The position numbers were made by a program, and so were the translations under genes. The notes under the pieces are model-generated. The model did no database searches and had not been told where the DNA came from. It saw only the letters and a list, made by a program, of their open reading frames with translations. 49,932 nt of DNA, from the NCBI GenBank assembly GCA_036675265.1, contig JAKFFJ010000015.1:1-49932 (forward strand). The letters run 5' to 3'. Positions 1-9,460 of this stretch are shown here, in pieces. Every line of letters starts with the position of its first letter. Within the stretch, counting starts at the first letter, position 1. The stretch comes from CAMPJU01 sp036675265 (GTDB taxonomy: Bacteria > Pseudomonadota > Gammaproteobacteria > Xanthomonadales > Xanthomonadaceae).

Positions 1-216
1 GTCCGCGCCAACAAGGTGATCATCGCGGGCGAGGTCGAAGGCAACATCGAGTCCGCGCAGCAGGTCGAGTTGCTCGCCTCCGGCGCGCTCACCGGCGACA
101 TCAAGGCCGGCACGCTGACCGTCGCTTCCGGCGCGCGGATGCGCGGCCAGGCCGACTTCGGCTGGGAAGACAAGGCGAAGGGTGCGTCGAAGCCGGCTGA
201 AAGCGCGCTCGGCTGA
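1..216 (+). CDS. Bactofilin family protein, 3' end only
   Basis: The frame is open from the first base of the window, so the gene begins upstream and only about 71 C-terminal residues are visible. The sequence (ANKVIIAGEVEGNIES, then VELLASGALTGDIKAGTL) shows the regular short-strand, Gly/Asn-turn periodicity of the bactofilin right-handed beta-helix. This family assembles cytoskeletal filaments without nucleotide and usually lies at the inner face of the inner membrane. The C-terminal tail (about 20 residues, Lys/Ala/Ser rich) is non-repetitive, as is normal for the unstructured tail of bactofilins. The next gene starts 2 bases after the stop, so the two are almost certainly co-transcribed. 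Which bactofilin paralogue this is cannot be told from the fragment. Confidence 0.85.
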   Translation, partial: VRANKVIIAGEVEGNIESAQQVELLASGALTGDIKAGTLTVASGARMRGQADFGWEDKAKGASKPAESALG

Positions 217-218
217 GC

Positions 219-590
219 ATGAACGCGACGCGGACCGGCGAGGCAGGTGCGACCCGCACCTGCCCGCACTGCAAGGCCACCATCCTCGCCAGTGCCGCGG
301 TGTGCCCGGCCTGCCGCGGGCACCTGCGCTTCGACTCCGCCGCGGCCGCCGCGGCGGCCCAGGCGACGGCGACGAAGTTCTCGCCGCTGCAGGTCGAGGG
401 CACGATCCAGGCGCCGGACGACGGGGCCTACGAGTACACGATGGTGCTGAGCATCCGCAACGAGCGCGGCGAGGAGATCAACCGCCAGCTCGTCGGCGTC
501 GGCGCATTGTTCCCCGGCGAGAACCGCAGCTTCAGCGTGGTAGTGGAAGCGACCGAGGCGACGGGCAAGGCCCGCCGCAAACGGCATTAG
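219..590 (+). CDS. Zinc-ribbon protein of unknown function in the bactofilin operon
   Basis: A 123-residue protein with no signal peptide. Residues near 16-35 hold two CxxC knuckles (CPHC and CPAC, 14 residues apart), a zinc-ribbon fold. A low-complexity Ala stretch follows, then a domain of about 70 residues (LQVEGTIQAPDDGAYEYTMV...) with alternating hydrophobic residues that looks like a beta-sandwich, and a basic tail ending KARRKRH. It starts 2 bases after the bactofilin stop, and that tight spacing suggests it works with the bactofilin filament. I do not recognise the C-terminal domain. The role is unknown, and zinc binding is inferred only from the cysteine pattern. Confidence 0.75.
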   Translation: MNATRTGEAGATRTCPHCKATILASAAVCPACRGHLRFDSAAAAAAAQATATKFSPLQVEGTIQAPDDGAYEYTMVLSIRNERGEEINRQLVGVGALFPGENRSFSVVVEATEATGKARRKRH

Positions 591-594
591 GGAA

Positions 595-658
595 TCGCGG
601 CTCACGCCGCTCCTACAACAGCCGCACGATTGCCCTGTAGGAGCGGCGTGAGCCGCGA
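595..658. repeat. SMAG-like (GTAG) inverted repeat between convergent genes
   Basis: Two perfect 23-base arms (595-617 and 636-658) are separated by an 18-base loop; the right arm begins tGTAGGAGCGGCGTGAGCCG. It lies between the stop codons of two convergent genes (590 and 664). The GTAG-headed GC-rich palindrome matches what is known of SMAG elements of Stenotrophomonas and related REP sequences mobilised by RAYT (REP-associated tyrosine) transposases. No RAYT gene is in the window. It could act as a bidirectional terminator or transcript-end stabiliser. Confidence 0.8.
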
Positions 659-663
659 CCGCC

Positions 664-2610
664 CTATCCCGCAGGCACCGCAGCCGCGCGCGCATTGCGC
701 GCGTTCCAGGTGAACCCGACCAGCAGCACGGCGACCACCGCCAGCTGGATGCCCAGCCCCTGCACCGTCGGATGGATGCCCAGCAGGTCGATCCGCGGTC
801 CGTCGACCAGCGACATCGGCAGCCAGCCGGCTTCCTGCAGCGCCGCCACGCCCTTGCCCGCCAGCACCACCGCCAGCACGGCCACCAGCGCCGCGCTGAT
901 CGCGAAGAAGCGCCCGAACGGCAGCTTGCGGCTGTAGCGCAGCATCAGCCAGGCGATCACCGCGAGCGCGACGACGGCGGTCGCGGCCCCGGCCATGATC
1001 GAGGGATGGTGGCCCTGGCTCCACAGCGCGGCGTAGAACAGCACCGTCTCGAACGCCTCGCGGTACACGACCACGAACGCGAGCAGGAACAGGAACCACG
1101 CCGAGCCCCTCGACAGCGCGTGCGACAGCTTCTCGCGGATGTAGCGCTGCCAGGCATCGGCCTGGCTCTTGCCGTGCATCCAGATGCCGACCGACACCAG
1201 CACCGCCGCGGCGAACAGCGCCGCGAACCCTTCGGTGACCTCGCGGCTGGCGCCGCTGATCTCCACCAGGTAGGTGGCCACCGTCCAGGTGGCGGCGCCG
1301 GCCAGCAGCGCGCCGATCCAGCCCCCGTGCACGTACGGCATCGCTTCGGTGCGCCCGGCCTTGCGCAGGAACGCCACGATCGCGATCACGACCAGCAGTG
1401 CCTCCAGGCCCTCGCGCAACAGGATGGTGAGCGCGCCGATGAACGCGGTGGTCGCCCCGGCGCTGTCGTCGTCGGCCAGCACCGCTTCGGCGCGATCGAG
1501 CAGCGCCCCGGCCTCGTCGGCCCGCGCGCGCACCGAGGCCACGTCCGCGCCTTCGCCAATGCCTGCGCGGACACCGGCCATCGCCGCCTCGACGTCGAGG
1601 AGCAGCTGCCCGTCGCGCGTGCCGAGCAACGGCTCGATCGGTTCGACACCGTCGAGGTAGGCCGACAGCACCTTGTCGCGCGCCAGGCCGGCGTCGCCCG
1701 CGGCGTACGCGTCGACACCTTCCTGCAGGCGCGTGCGTGCCAGTGCGAGCGCGCCCTCGTCGCCCTGCCCCGCGACCGCGATCGCCGCGGCTTCGCCGGG
1801 CTGTCGGCGCAGGTAGGCCGTGATGTCGTCGGCCAGGGGCTGCTCCAGTCCCGCCAGGCCGGCCGGCAGCACCTGCACGACCGCTGCCAGGTCCGGCACC
1901 GCGGCACGCACGTCGGCGCGTTCGCGCCACAGGGCCTCGCCCCGCGCCACCCCTTCGGCCGGGAACGCGAATTGCCCGATGTAGAACGCCAGTGCCCAGC
2001 GTTGCGCTTCCGGGAGGTGGGCGTAGCTCGCCATCGCCGTGCCTTCCAGGCCCTGCTCGATCACCTGCTGCAGGGCGAACACGCTGCGCTCGCGCGCACG
2101 CGCCACGTCGGTGAAATCGATCGGCGGCGGGTCCATGCCCGCACCCGCCGGGCCGTCGCCCGCGCCGGTGGTGCCGTGGCAGCTCGCGCACTGCTGCTGG
2201 TACAGGGTGGCGACGCCGGCCATGTCGGGCGCGCGGTCGGGCGCGCGCGGCACGGGATAGGCCTGCAGCAACGCCTCGGCGAGCGTGCGTGCCTGGACCT
2301 CGACGGTCGCGGGTGTGCCCTTCGCGATGATCGTCGCCTCGAGTGCGCGTGCCTGCTCGGCCAGCTCGGCGGTCGCCGCGTGCGGCGGCAGCCGTGCCAG
2401 GCGCTCGCGCACGGTCGAGGAGAATTCCAGCATCTCGTCGTACTCGAGCGGGTTGACCACCGCGCCGTCCTGCACCGCTTCGGGGTAGTCGACCGCGACG
2501 TAGTCGAGCAACCGCCAGATCGTCTGCACCTGGGGGGTGGCGTGGGCGGCGACGCTGGCCGCCAGGAGGGCAAGGGCGGCCATCAGGTGCGGCAGGCGTG
2601 GCAGGCGCAT
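664..2610 (-). CDS. Cytochrome c / FTR1 family iron permease
   Basis: A 648-residue fusion. Residues 1-25 form a Sec signal peptide ending AAHA. Residues about 130-215 form a cytochrome c domain with the haem site CASCH (141-145). A helical linker of about 170 residues follows. From about 385 to the end lies an FTR1 permease with several membrane helices and the two iron-handling REXXE motifs, REGLE (399-403) and REAFE (517-521). FTR1 permeases carry iron across the inner membrane, often linked to periplasmic oxidation; the haem domain may supply that redox step, which is inference. The gene stands alone on its strand. A Fur-box-like palindrome sits about 38 bases upstream of the start, so iron repression is likely. 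Confidence 0.9.
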   Translation of the reverse strand: MRLPRLPHLMAALALLAASVAAHATPQVQTIWRLLDYVAVDYPEAVQDGAVVNPLEYDEMLEFSSTVRERLARLPPHAATAELAEQARALEATIIAKGTPATVEVQARTLAEALLQAYPVPRAPDRAPDMAGVATLYQQQCASCHGTTGAGDGPAGAGMDPPPIDFTDVARARERSVFALQQVIEQGLEGTAMASYAHLPEAQRWALAFYIGQFAFPAEGVARGEALWRERADVRAAVPDLAAVVQVLPAGLAGLEQPLADDITAYLRRQPGEAAAIAVAGQGDEGALALARTRLQEGVDAYAAGDAGLARDKVLSAYLDGVEPIEPLLGTRDGQLLLDVEAAMAGVRAGIGEGADVASVRARADEAGALLDRAEAVLADDDSAGATTAFIGALTILLREGLEALLVVIAIVAFLRKAGRTEAMPYVHGGWIGALLAGAATWTVATYLVEISGASREVTEGFAALFAAAVLVSVGIWMHGKSQADAWQRYIREKLSHALSRGSAWFLFLLAFVVVYREAFETVLFYAALWSQGHHPSIMAGAATAVVALAVIAWLMLRYSRKLPFGRFFAISAALVAVLAVVLAGKGVAALQEAGWLPMSLVDGPRIDLLGIHPTVQGLGIQLAVVAVLLVGFTWNARNARAAAVPAG

Positions 2611-2647
2611 GGATCGGGGCTCTGGAGCGATCGGGCTAGTCTACGAT

Positions 2648-2668
2648 AAACGCGAATGGCTCGCATTT
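2648..2668 (-). promoter_or_regulatory. Possible Fur box upstream of the FTR1 permease
   Basis: Read on the minus strand the 21 bases are AAATGCGAGCCATTCGCGTT followed by T, an imperfect palindrome (14 of 21 positions symmetric). It resembles the AATGCGA-ATTCGCATT style of Fur sites in pseudomonads and xanthomonads. It lies 38-58 bases upstream of the permease ATG, where a repressor would block the promoter. It is also within 65 bases of the divergent liuC gene, so it might affect both. No binding data; assigned by pattern and by the iron-transport neighbour. Confidence 0.45.
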
Positions 2669-2729
2669 GCCTTTGGCAGCAGGGGCCGGCCCGTATCATG
2701 GAAACCTTTCCCGACGCCCGACCGAGCCG

Positions 2730-3512
2730 ATGCCCGATTCATTTGTGGTCCTGCGCGAGGGACCCGTCGCCCGCGTGCGCCTCGCCCGCCCCGAAGTGCA
2801 CAACGCCTTCGACGCGGCGCTGGTGACGGGCCTGGCCGCCGCGCTGGACCGGCTGGCCGCCGATGCCGGCGTGCGCGTGGTGGTGCTCGAGGGCGCGGGC
2901 GCCTCGTTCTCGGCGGGCGCGGACCTCAACTGGATGCGCGACATGGCCGGCGCCAGCGAGGCCGCCAACCGCGACGACGCGCTCGCCCTCGCCCGCCTGA
3001 TGCGCACCCTCGACGAACTGCCGCGGCCAACCATCGCCAGCGTGCACGGCTCGGCGTTCGGCGGCGGCGTCGGCCTCATCGCCTGCTGCGACATCGCCAT
3101 CGGCGTGCCGGGCGCGAAGTTCGGGCTCACCGAGAGCAAGCTCGGGCTGCTGCCGGCGGTCATCTCCCCGTACGTCATCGCCGCGATCGGCGCGCGCCAG
3201 GCACGCCGCTGGTTCGCCAGCGCCGAGGTCTTCGACGCGGACACCGCACTGCGCATCGGCTTGCTGCACGAAGTCGTCAACGCCACCACGCTCGACACCG
3301 CGGTGCGGCGCCAGGTCGACCTGCTGCTCAAGGCCGGCCCCGTCGCCGCGTCCGGCGCGAAAGCCCTGGTGCGCCGCGTCGCCGCGGGCGGCGACGGCGC
3401 CCGCATCGACGCCGACAACGCCGACCTCATCGCCGCCCTGCGCGTCTCTCCCGAAGGCCAGGAAGGCATCGCCGCCTTCCTCGACAAGCGCAAGCCCGAC
3501 TGGATCGGGTAA
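2730..3512 (+). CDS. liuC: Methylglutaconyl-CoA hydratase (enoyl-CoA hydratase family)
   Basis: A 260-residue crotonase-fold protein. The oxyanion-hole segments SAGADL (about residue 67) and GSAFGGGVGL (about 110) are intact, and the catalytic region ESKLGLLPAVISPYV is of the type found in 3-methylglutaconyl-CoA hydratases (AUH/LiuC). It would convert 3-methylglutaconyl-CoA to HMG-CoA in leucine breakdown. The next two metabolic genes, methylcrotonyl-CoA carboxylase biotin subunit and HMG-CoA lyase, are the preceding and following steps, which supports this substrate. I chose the ATG at 2730 because the family starts here; the frame is open further upstream without homology. A TTGGCA...TATCAT pair at 2673-2699 (15-base spacer) is a weak promoter candidate. 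Confidence 0.85.
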   Translation: MPDSFVVLREGPVARVRLARPEVHNAFDAALVTGLAAALDRLAADAGVRVVVLEGAGASFSAGADLNWMRDMAGASEAANRDDALALARLMRTLDELPRPTIASVHGSAFGGGVGLIACCDIAIGVPGAKFGLTESKLGLLPAVISPYVIAAIGARQARRWFASAEVFDADTALRIGLLHEVVNATTLDTAVRRQVDLLLKAGPVAASGAKALVRRVAAGGDGARIDADNADLIAALRVSPEGQEGIAAFLDKRKPDWIG

Positions 3513-3522
3513 AAGCATGTTG

Positions 3523-3551
3523 AGCCACAGATTTCACAGATGAACACGGAT
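3523..3551 (+). repeat. Left inverted-repeat arm of the GxxExxY cassette
   Basis: A 29-base arm beginning 10 bases after the liuC stop. It matches the reverse complement of 3977-4005 at 27 of 29 positions. Inside it are three heptamers: CACAGAT at 3526-3532, CACAGAT at 3535-3541 and CACGGAT at 3545-3551, with starts 9 and 10 bases apart, about one helical turn. The arm is clearly less GC-rich than the surrounding DNA. Confidence 0.9.
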
Positions 3552-3576
3552 AGAGCAACGAACAAGGGGGCAGCGC

Positions 3577-3948
3577 ATGGATGCGCGTTATCCACACCTG
3601 GACTTGAGCGCAACCGTCATCGGGGCGTTCTATGAAACCTACAACGCGTTGGGATTCGGCTTCCTCGAATCGGTTTATGAAAACGCGTTCGCAATTCAGC
3701 TCGAACTTTGCGGGCTACAGGTCGAGAGGCAACGACCCATCCTGGTCCGCTTCCGTGGGAATGTAGTGGGCGAGTTCCGAGCCGACTTCGTGATCGAGGA
3801 ACGACTGCTGGTGGAAATCAAGGCGGCAAGTGCGTTGCTGCCTGCCCACGAGGCACAGCTGATCAATTACCTGAAAGGCACGGGGCTGCAGCTGGGTCTC
3901 TTGCTCAACTTCGGCCCACGCCCGCAGGTTCGGCGCCGAATCTTCTGA
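3577..3948 (+). CDS. GxxExxY family protein (PD-(D/E)XK nuclease fold)
   Basis: A 123-residue protein. The family signature GFLESVY is at residues 28-34. A PD-(D/E)XK-like core follows: Asp70 in FRADF, then Glu80-x-Lys82 in VEIKA, and a QxxxY helix (Gln94, Tyr98). These are the residues expected for a metal-dependent nuclease fold; activity and target are unknown for the family. The gene lies between liuC and liuD and is bounded by inverted repeats at 3523-3551 and 3977-4005. Its base composition is visibly less GC-rich than its neighbours (for example AATTCAGCTCGAACTTTGCG near 3694), which suggests transfer. It is on the operon strand and leaves the flanking genes intact. Family assignment is firm; function is open. 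Confidence 0.9.
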   Translation: MDARYPHLDLSATVIGAFYETYNALGFGFLESVYENAFAIQLELCGLQVERQRPILVRFRGNVVGEFRADFVIEERLLVEIKAASALLPAHEAQLINYLKGTGLQLGLLLNFGPRPQVRRRIF

Positions 3949-3976
3949 CCGCTTCTTCAATTGCCCATAGGCTCTA

Positions 3977-4005
3977 ATCTGTGTCCATCTGTGAAATCTG
4001 TGGCT
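3977..4005 (-). repeat. Right inverted-repeat arm of the GxxExxY cassette
   Basis: Reverse-complement partner of 3523-3551 (27/29). On the plus strand it carries three exact ATCTGTG heptamers at 3977-3983, 3987-3993 and 3996-4002. The arm ends 9 bases before the liuD ATG, so it replaces most of the space where that gene's native leader and ribosome-binding site would lie. A short AGAGC homology extends both arms inward. Confidence 0.9.
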
Positions 4006-4014
4006 AAAAGCAAG

Positions 4015-6012
<1,998 letters not shown>

Positions 6013-6013
6013 C

Positions 6014-6913
6014 ATGGCCATGCCGTCGAGCGTCCGCATCGTCGAAGTCGGCCCGCGCGACGGGCTGCAGAACGAACAGGCGACCATCGCCACCGCCGAC
6101 AAGATCGCGCTCATCGACCGGCTGTCGGCGACCGGCCTGCCAGCGATCGAGGCCACGAGCTTCGTCAGCCCGAAATGGATCCCGCAGCTTGCCGATGCCG
6201 CCGAGGTCTTCGCGGGCATCACCCGCCGGCCCGGCGTCCGCTATCCCGTGCTCGTCCCGAACGAACAGGGCTACGCGCGCGCGCGCGCTGCCGGGGCCGA
6301 GGACATCGCGGTGTTCACCGCCGCGTCAGAGGCGTTCAACCGCAGGAACATCAACGCGTCGATCGACGAATCGCTCGCCCGCTTCGCGCCGGTGCTGGCG
6401 CGGGCGCGCGCCGACGGCGTCGCGGTACGCGGCTACGTCTCGACGGTGCTCGGCTGCCCCTACCAGGGCGCGGTGCCGCTGGCGGACGTGGTGCGGGTGG
6501 CGCGCAGCCTGCACGAGATGGGCTGCCAGGAGATTTCCCTCGGCGACACGATCGGGGTCGGCACGCCCGGCAAGGCACGCGAGATGGTGCGCGCCGTAGC
6601 CGCGGACGTGCCGGTCGCCGCGCTCGCGGTGCACTTCCACGACACCTGGGGCCAGGCGCTGGCCAACGTGCTCGCCTGCCTGGAGCAGGGCGTGGCGGTG
6701 GTCGACGCGTCGGTCTCCGGGACCGGCGGCTGCCCGTATGCGAAGGGCGCCAGCGGCAACGTGGCCACCGAGGATGTCGTGTACATGCTGCACGGCCTGG
6801 GCATCGGGACGGGCGTGGACCTGGACGCCCTGGCCGACACCGGGCGCTGGCTGGCGGGACTGCTCGGCCGCGAGACCGGGAGCAAGGTCGCAAGGGCACT
6901 GGCGGTCGCGTGA
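6014..6913 (+). CDS. liuE: Hydroxymethylglutaryl-CoA lyase
   Basis: A 299-residue TIM-barrel lyase that splits HMG-CoA to acetoacetate and acetyl-CoA, the last step of leucine breakdown. Visible family features: VEVGPRDGLQNE at the N-terminus (metal/substrate Arg-Asp), FVSPKWIPQLADA, the HFHDTWG metal-binding histidines, and the glycine-rich Cys loop SGTGGCPYAKGASGNVATED. The start at 6014 is one base after the liuD stop. Its stop TGA overlaps the GTG start of the following PAS-GGDEF-EAL gene, so the two are translationally coupled. Confidence 0.93.
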   Translation: MAMPSSVRIVEVGPRDGLQNEQATIATADKIALIDRLSATGLPAIEATSFVSPKWIPQLADAAEVFAGITRRPGVRYPVLVPNEQGYARARAAGAEDIAVFTAASEAFNRRNINASIDESLARFAPVLARARADGVAVRGYVSTVLGCPYQGAVPLADVVRVARSLHEMGCQEISLGDTIGVGTPGKAREMVRAVAADVPVAALAVHFHDTWGQALANVLACLEQGVAVVDASVSGTGGCPYAKGASGNVATEDVVYMLHGLGIGTGVDLDALADTGRWLAGLLGRETGSKVARALAVA

Positions 6914-9363
6914 ACGGTCCCGGCGACGATGCGCCCCTGCCACCGCCGGCCGCGGATGGCGGGGAGGTGCGGGCACCCTTCGAGCGCGCGCTGTTCGACG
7001 CGGTGCCCGACCCGGTGACCGTGCTCGACTGGAACGGCACCGTGCTGGCAGTCAACAAGGCGGGCGTCCGCGCCTACCAGCGACCGATCGGCGAGATCAT
7101 CGGGCAACCCATCGGCGTGCTGAATCCCGACCTGCCACGCGACCACATGGCGCCCGTCTGGGAATGCCTGGACCGCGGCGAGACCTACGTGGTCGAGGTC
7201 ACCAACATGCGTGCCGACGGGACGCGTTTCCCGGTGGAAGTGCATTCGGCGGGCTTCCTGCACGACGGGCGCAAGGCGATCGTCGCGGTCGCGCGCGACA
7301 TGAGCGGGCGCCGCGACGCGGAGCTGCGCTACCGCGAGCTGATGGAGACGATCGACAAGGGCATCCTGGTGCGCGACCGAGAGGGTCGCATCGTCCACGC
7401 CAACGCGGCGGCGATGCGGCTGTTCGGGATCGCGCCGGGCCAGCGCGCAGACCGCGCACTCGACGACGCGCAGTGGCTGGTCGTCGACGAACACGGCAAC
7501 GAGCTGCCGCGCGAGCAGTACCCCTCTTCGGTCGCGTTGCGCACCGGCCAGCCGGTGGCGAGCGTGCTGCTCGGCTTCTTCAACCGCGAGCGGCGCACGC
7601 TGACCTGGCTGTCGGCCACCGCGGTGCCGCAGTTCGAGCCCGGCAGCCGCGAGGTGAGCCAGGTGCTGTCGCTGTTCTCCGACGTCACCACCCTCAAGCG
7701 CGACAGCACGCTGTTCGACCGCGTGCAGGCGCTCGCGCACGTCGGCGGCTGGCAGTGGGACGCCGGCCGCGACCGCGCGTACCTGACCGGCGAGGCCCAA
7801 CGCGTGCTCGGGCTCGCCCGGGCGCCGGCAACGCTGGCCGACGTGCTGGCCGGGCTGCGGCCGGCGGAACGCGACCGGTTGCACGCGGCCCTGCACGACA
7901 CCATGCGCAACGGCGCGCCGTTCGACCTCGAGCTGGGCATCGGCGCCACGGGCAGCGAGCCGGCCTGGGTGCGGATGATCGGCGAGGTCGAGGCCGGCGA
8001 TCCGACCGGCGCGCGGCTGCACGGCACGGTGCAGGACATCACCCTGCGCAAGCGCACCGAGGAGGCGCTGCGGGTGCAGGCACGCACGGATCCGCTCACC
8101 GGCCTGCTCAACCGCGATGCGGTGCTGGAGGCGCTCCAGGCCATGCTCGCGGCCGGGCCCCGCGCCGGCGCGGCGGTGCTCTACATCGACCTGGATCGCT
8201 TCAAGATCGTCAACGACGTGCTCGGCCATGCGGCCGGGGACCGCGTCCTGGTGTCCGCTGCTCGTCGTTTGCAGCGCGCGGTCGGCACCGAAGGACGCGT
8301 CGCGCGCTTCGGCGGCGACGAGTTCATGGTGGTGTGCGAGGCGACGGACGATCCGGAGCGCCCGCAGCGCCTGGCGCGCGCCATCCTGGACGCGTTCGGC
8401 GTCAGCTTCCGCATGGACGGCGAGGAATTCAGCATCACCGCCAGCATCGGCATCGCGCGCGCACCGCTGGACGGGCGCCTGCCGCAGCAACTGATCCAGA
8501 ACGCCGACCTTGCGATGTACGAGAGCAAGCGCCGCGCGCGCAACGGCTGGCAGGCGTTCTCGGCCGAGATGGCCGAGCAGCAGCTCGAGCGCCTGCAGCT
8601 CGAGACCCAGTTGCGGCGCGCCGTGGAGAACGAGGAGTTCCACCTCGTGTACCAGCCGCAGGTGGACCTGGCCACCGGCCGCATCCTCGCGGCCGAGGCG
8701 CTGATCCGCTGGCGCAACGAGGCGCTCGGCGAGATGCAGCCGGATCGCTTCATCGCGCATGCCGAGACCACCGGCGACATCGTCGGCATCGGCGACTGGG
8801 TCCTGCACGAGGCCTGCGCGCAGCTGCGCCGCTGGCGCGACCGCGGCATCGCGCTCGAACGCATCGCGGTCAACGTGTCGTACCGCCAGTTCGGGGGCGA
8901 TGCCCTGGTGCGCCACGTGCGCCGCGCACTGGAGGATGCCGGCCTGCCCGGCGAGGCGCTGGAACTGGAGTTCACCGAGCGCGTGCTGATCGAGGAAGCA
9001 CCCGACACGTCCCAGACCTTCGCCGCGTTGCGCGCACTCGGGGTGATGCTGACCATCGATGATTTCGGCGAAGGCTACAGCGCCCTGAACTACCTGCGGC
9101 GCCTGCCGATCCAGGGCCTGAAGCTGAGCCAGCAGTTCCTGCAGGGCGTGCCGGACAACGCTTCGGACACGGCCATCTGCGAGGCGGTCGCCGGGATCGC
9201 GCGGGGCCTGAAGCTGAGGCTGGTCGCCGAAGGCGTGGAGCACGAGGCACAACGGCGCTTCCTGCTCCAGCTGGGCGTCCCGGTCGGCCAGGGCTTCCTG
9301 TTCGCCCGCGGGCTGTCGCCGGATGAGTTCGCCGAACGCTGCCTGCGGACCCTGCCCGCCTGA
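6910..9363 (+). CDS. PAS-GGDEF-EAL cyclic-di-GMP signalling protein
   Basis: An 817-residue soluble protein without membrane helices. A PAS domain spans about residues 20-130, a second about 135-265 and a PAS/PAC-like region about 270-380. A GGDEF domain follows (GGDEF at 468-472, no RxxD inhibitory site 5 residues before it), then an EAL domain (EAL at 596-598). EAL metal and catalytic residues are present: NVS, the Glu of ELEFTE, DDFG, the Lys of LKLS and AEGVE. Both activities may therefore work, though the usual LKID Asp is Ser. The GTG start overlaps the liuE stop in a GTGA, which places a c-di-GMP enzyme under the control of a catabolic operon. The frame stays open upstream of 6910 but only as a shadow of liuE. 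Confidence 0.9.
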   Translation: MNGPGDDAPLPPPAADGGEVRAPFERALFDAVPDPVTVLDWNGTVLAVNKAGVRAYQRPIGEIIGQPIGVLNPDLPRDHMAPVWECLDRGETYVVEVTNMRADGTRFPVEVHSAGFLHDGRKAIVAVARDMSGRRDAELRYRELMETIDKGILVRDREGRIVHANAAAMRLFGIAPGQRADRALDDAQWLVVDEHGNELPREQYPSSVALRTGQPVASVLLGFFNRERRTLTWLSATAVPQFEPGSREVSQVLSLFSDVTTLKRDSTLFDRVQALAHVGGWQWDAGRDRAYLTGEAQRVLGLARAPATLADVLAGLRPAERDRLHAALHDTMRNGAPFDLELGIGATGSEPAWVRMIGEVEAGDPTGARLHGTVQDITLRKRTEEALRVQARTDPLTGLLNRDAVLEALQAMLAAGPRAGAAVLYIDLDRFKIVNDVLGHAAGDRVLVSAARRLQRAVGTEGRVARFGGDEFMVVCEATDDPERPQRLARAILDAFGVSFRMDGEEFSITASIGIARAPLDGRLPQQLIQNADLAMYESKRRARNGWQAFSAEMAEQQLERLQLETQLRRAVENEEFHLVYQPQVDLATGRILAAEALIRWRNEALGEMQPDRFIAHAETTGDIVGIGDWVLHEACAQLRRWRDRGIALERIAVNVSYRQFGGDALVRHVRRALEDAGLPGEALELEFTERVLIEEAPDTSQTFAALRALGVMLTIDDFGEGYSALNYLRRLPIQGLKLSQQFLQGVPDNASDTAICEAVAGIARGLKLRLVAEGVEHEAQRRFLLQLGVPVGQGFLFARGLSPDEFAERCLRTLPA

Positions 9364-9367
9364 CCCG

Positions 9368-9417
9368 GTGGGAGCCGGCATGCCGGCGAAGCCCTTCGCC
9401 GCCATGGCGACTCCCAC
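9368..9417. repeat. Family A palindromic repeat
   Basis: A 50-base element beginning GTGGGAGCCGGCATGCCGGC and ending in its imperfect inverse GCCATGGCGACTCCCAC. Each half is itself a GC palindrome. The same design recurs at 27889-27911 (half), 35353-35403, 38214-38269 and 39014-39039 (half). It lies in the gap between the GGDEF-EAL gene and the dehydrogenase, directly upstream of the likely -10 box of the latter. Confidence 0.8.
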
Positions 9418-9427
9418 GGCGCTCGCT

Positions 9428-9433
9428 TAAAAT
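9428..9433 (+). promoter_or_regulatory. Possible -10 box for the dehydrogenase-efpL pair
   Basis: TAAAAT, 27 bases before the ATG at 9461, with an AGGA ribosome-binding site at 9450-9453. A -35 element would fall inside the family A repeat, and no clear one is seen. Confidence 0.35.
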
Positions 9434-9460
9434 TCGACGTTTCTGCACCAGGAAACCCCA

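Noticed and set aside
6460..9417. A 985-residue minus-strand open frame opposite the GGDEF-EAL gene
   Set aside because: The plus-strand frame has intact PAS, GGDEF and EAL signatures; the antisense frame has none.
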